Assembly (NCBI GenBank): GCA_017449065.1
Contig: JAFSKF010000053.1
Span: 1-64,000 of the forward strand
Direction of reading: 5' to 3'
DNA from: Bacteroidales bacterium
GTDB lineage: Bacteria; Bacteroidota; Bacteroidia; Bacteroidales; UBA3663
Length of the DNA stretch: 64,000 nucleotides
Shown: piece after piece, positions 63,933 through 64,000 of the stretch
Layout: each line of letters opens with the position of its first letter
How positions within the stretch are numbered: the first letter of the stretch is position 1
The notes under the pieces: model-generated
The model's database searches: none
Told to the model about the DNA's origin: nothing
What the model saw: only the letters and a program-made list of their open reading frames with translations
Translations under genes and position numbers: made by a program

Positions 63933-64000
63933 TTTTTTATTGGGATTTTTAACAAAATGTTAGTATTTTCTCCAAATGAGACGAAAAAATCGATGCATCT

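Overview
The window is chromosomal DNA from a Bacteroidales bacterium, most likely Prevotellaceae. Supporting signs are: Bacteroidota promoters (TTTG, 18-21 nt, TAnnTTTG) in front of many genes; the gene order DUF177-rpmF-fabH-era-der; BspA-like leucine-rich repeat proteins; secreted proteins ending in a short 'YDLQGR...GKxLVK' tail; a remnant of a hybrid two-component regulator; and many starts without a clear Shine-Dalgarno sequence. No rRNA, CRISPR, prophage or transposase gene was seen; there is one tRNA gene.

Layout. 1-3.7 kb is a scar zone of broken genes: the 3' part of an attenuator-like leader, a BspA-like gene without its 5' end, a frameshifted BspA C-terminus, an antitoxin with a truncated PIN toxin, and the C-terminal third of a hybrid two-component regulator. 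3.7-14 kb holds a CsgG-like/DUF6175-like secreted pair, a Nudix hydrolase overlapping a receiver-PEP-binding fusion protein, a PL1 pectate lyase, pgeF and gdhA. polA follows (14.1-16.9 kb). 17.0-18.6 kb is a compact 1.64-kb unit: an ATPase/PD-(D/E)XK-like gene bounded by two 54-bp hairpins in inverted orientation.

18.7-42.5 kb is the most unusual part. Two convergent operons encode modular surface proteins: LRR, Calx-beta and CARDB-like, cohesin-like, dockerin-like and InlB-type repeats, one protein of 2801 aa and one of 1405 aa. Each operon starts at a strong promoter, has a leader of about 420-440 nt containing an intrinsic-terminator-like hairpin, and ends with a very small gene (52 and 51 codons) encoding clearly related peptides (MKKxYQxPK...GNGxPAN...DWxxFE), followed by a terminator. 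Between them lie an MNT nucleotidyltransferase and a broken HEPN gene. This leader-giant protein-peptide arrangement is my best candidate for an undescribed system. A second ATPase gene (42.7-44.0 kb) has a 32-bp-period iteron array upstream of its promoter; an inverted copy of that array lies 9.4 kb away beside the MNT gene.

44-64 kb is mostly housekeeping: two paralogous small secreted proteins, a membrane protein, purD, der, era, fabH, rpmF, DUF177, a sensor kinase, a U32 protein, nadA, a SpoU methyltransferase, mutS, cysS, lolD-like ABC ATPase, a CAU tRNA, an FAD-synthetase-only RibF homologue and an Lrp/AsnC regulator. A promoter opposite lolD precedes a compact folded segment that may be a small RNA.

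All calls come from reading the sequence and recalled family knowledge; no database search was run.
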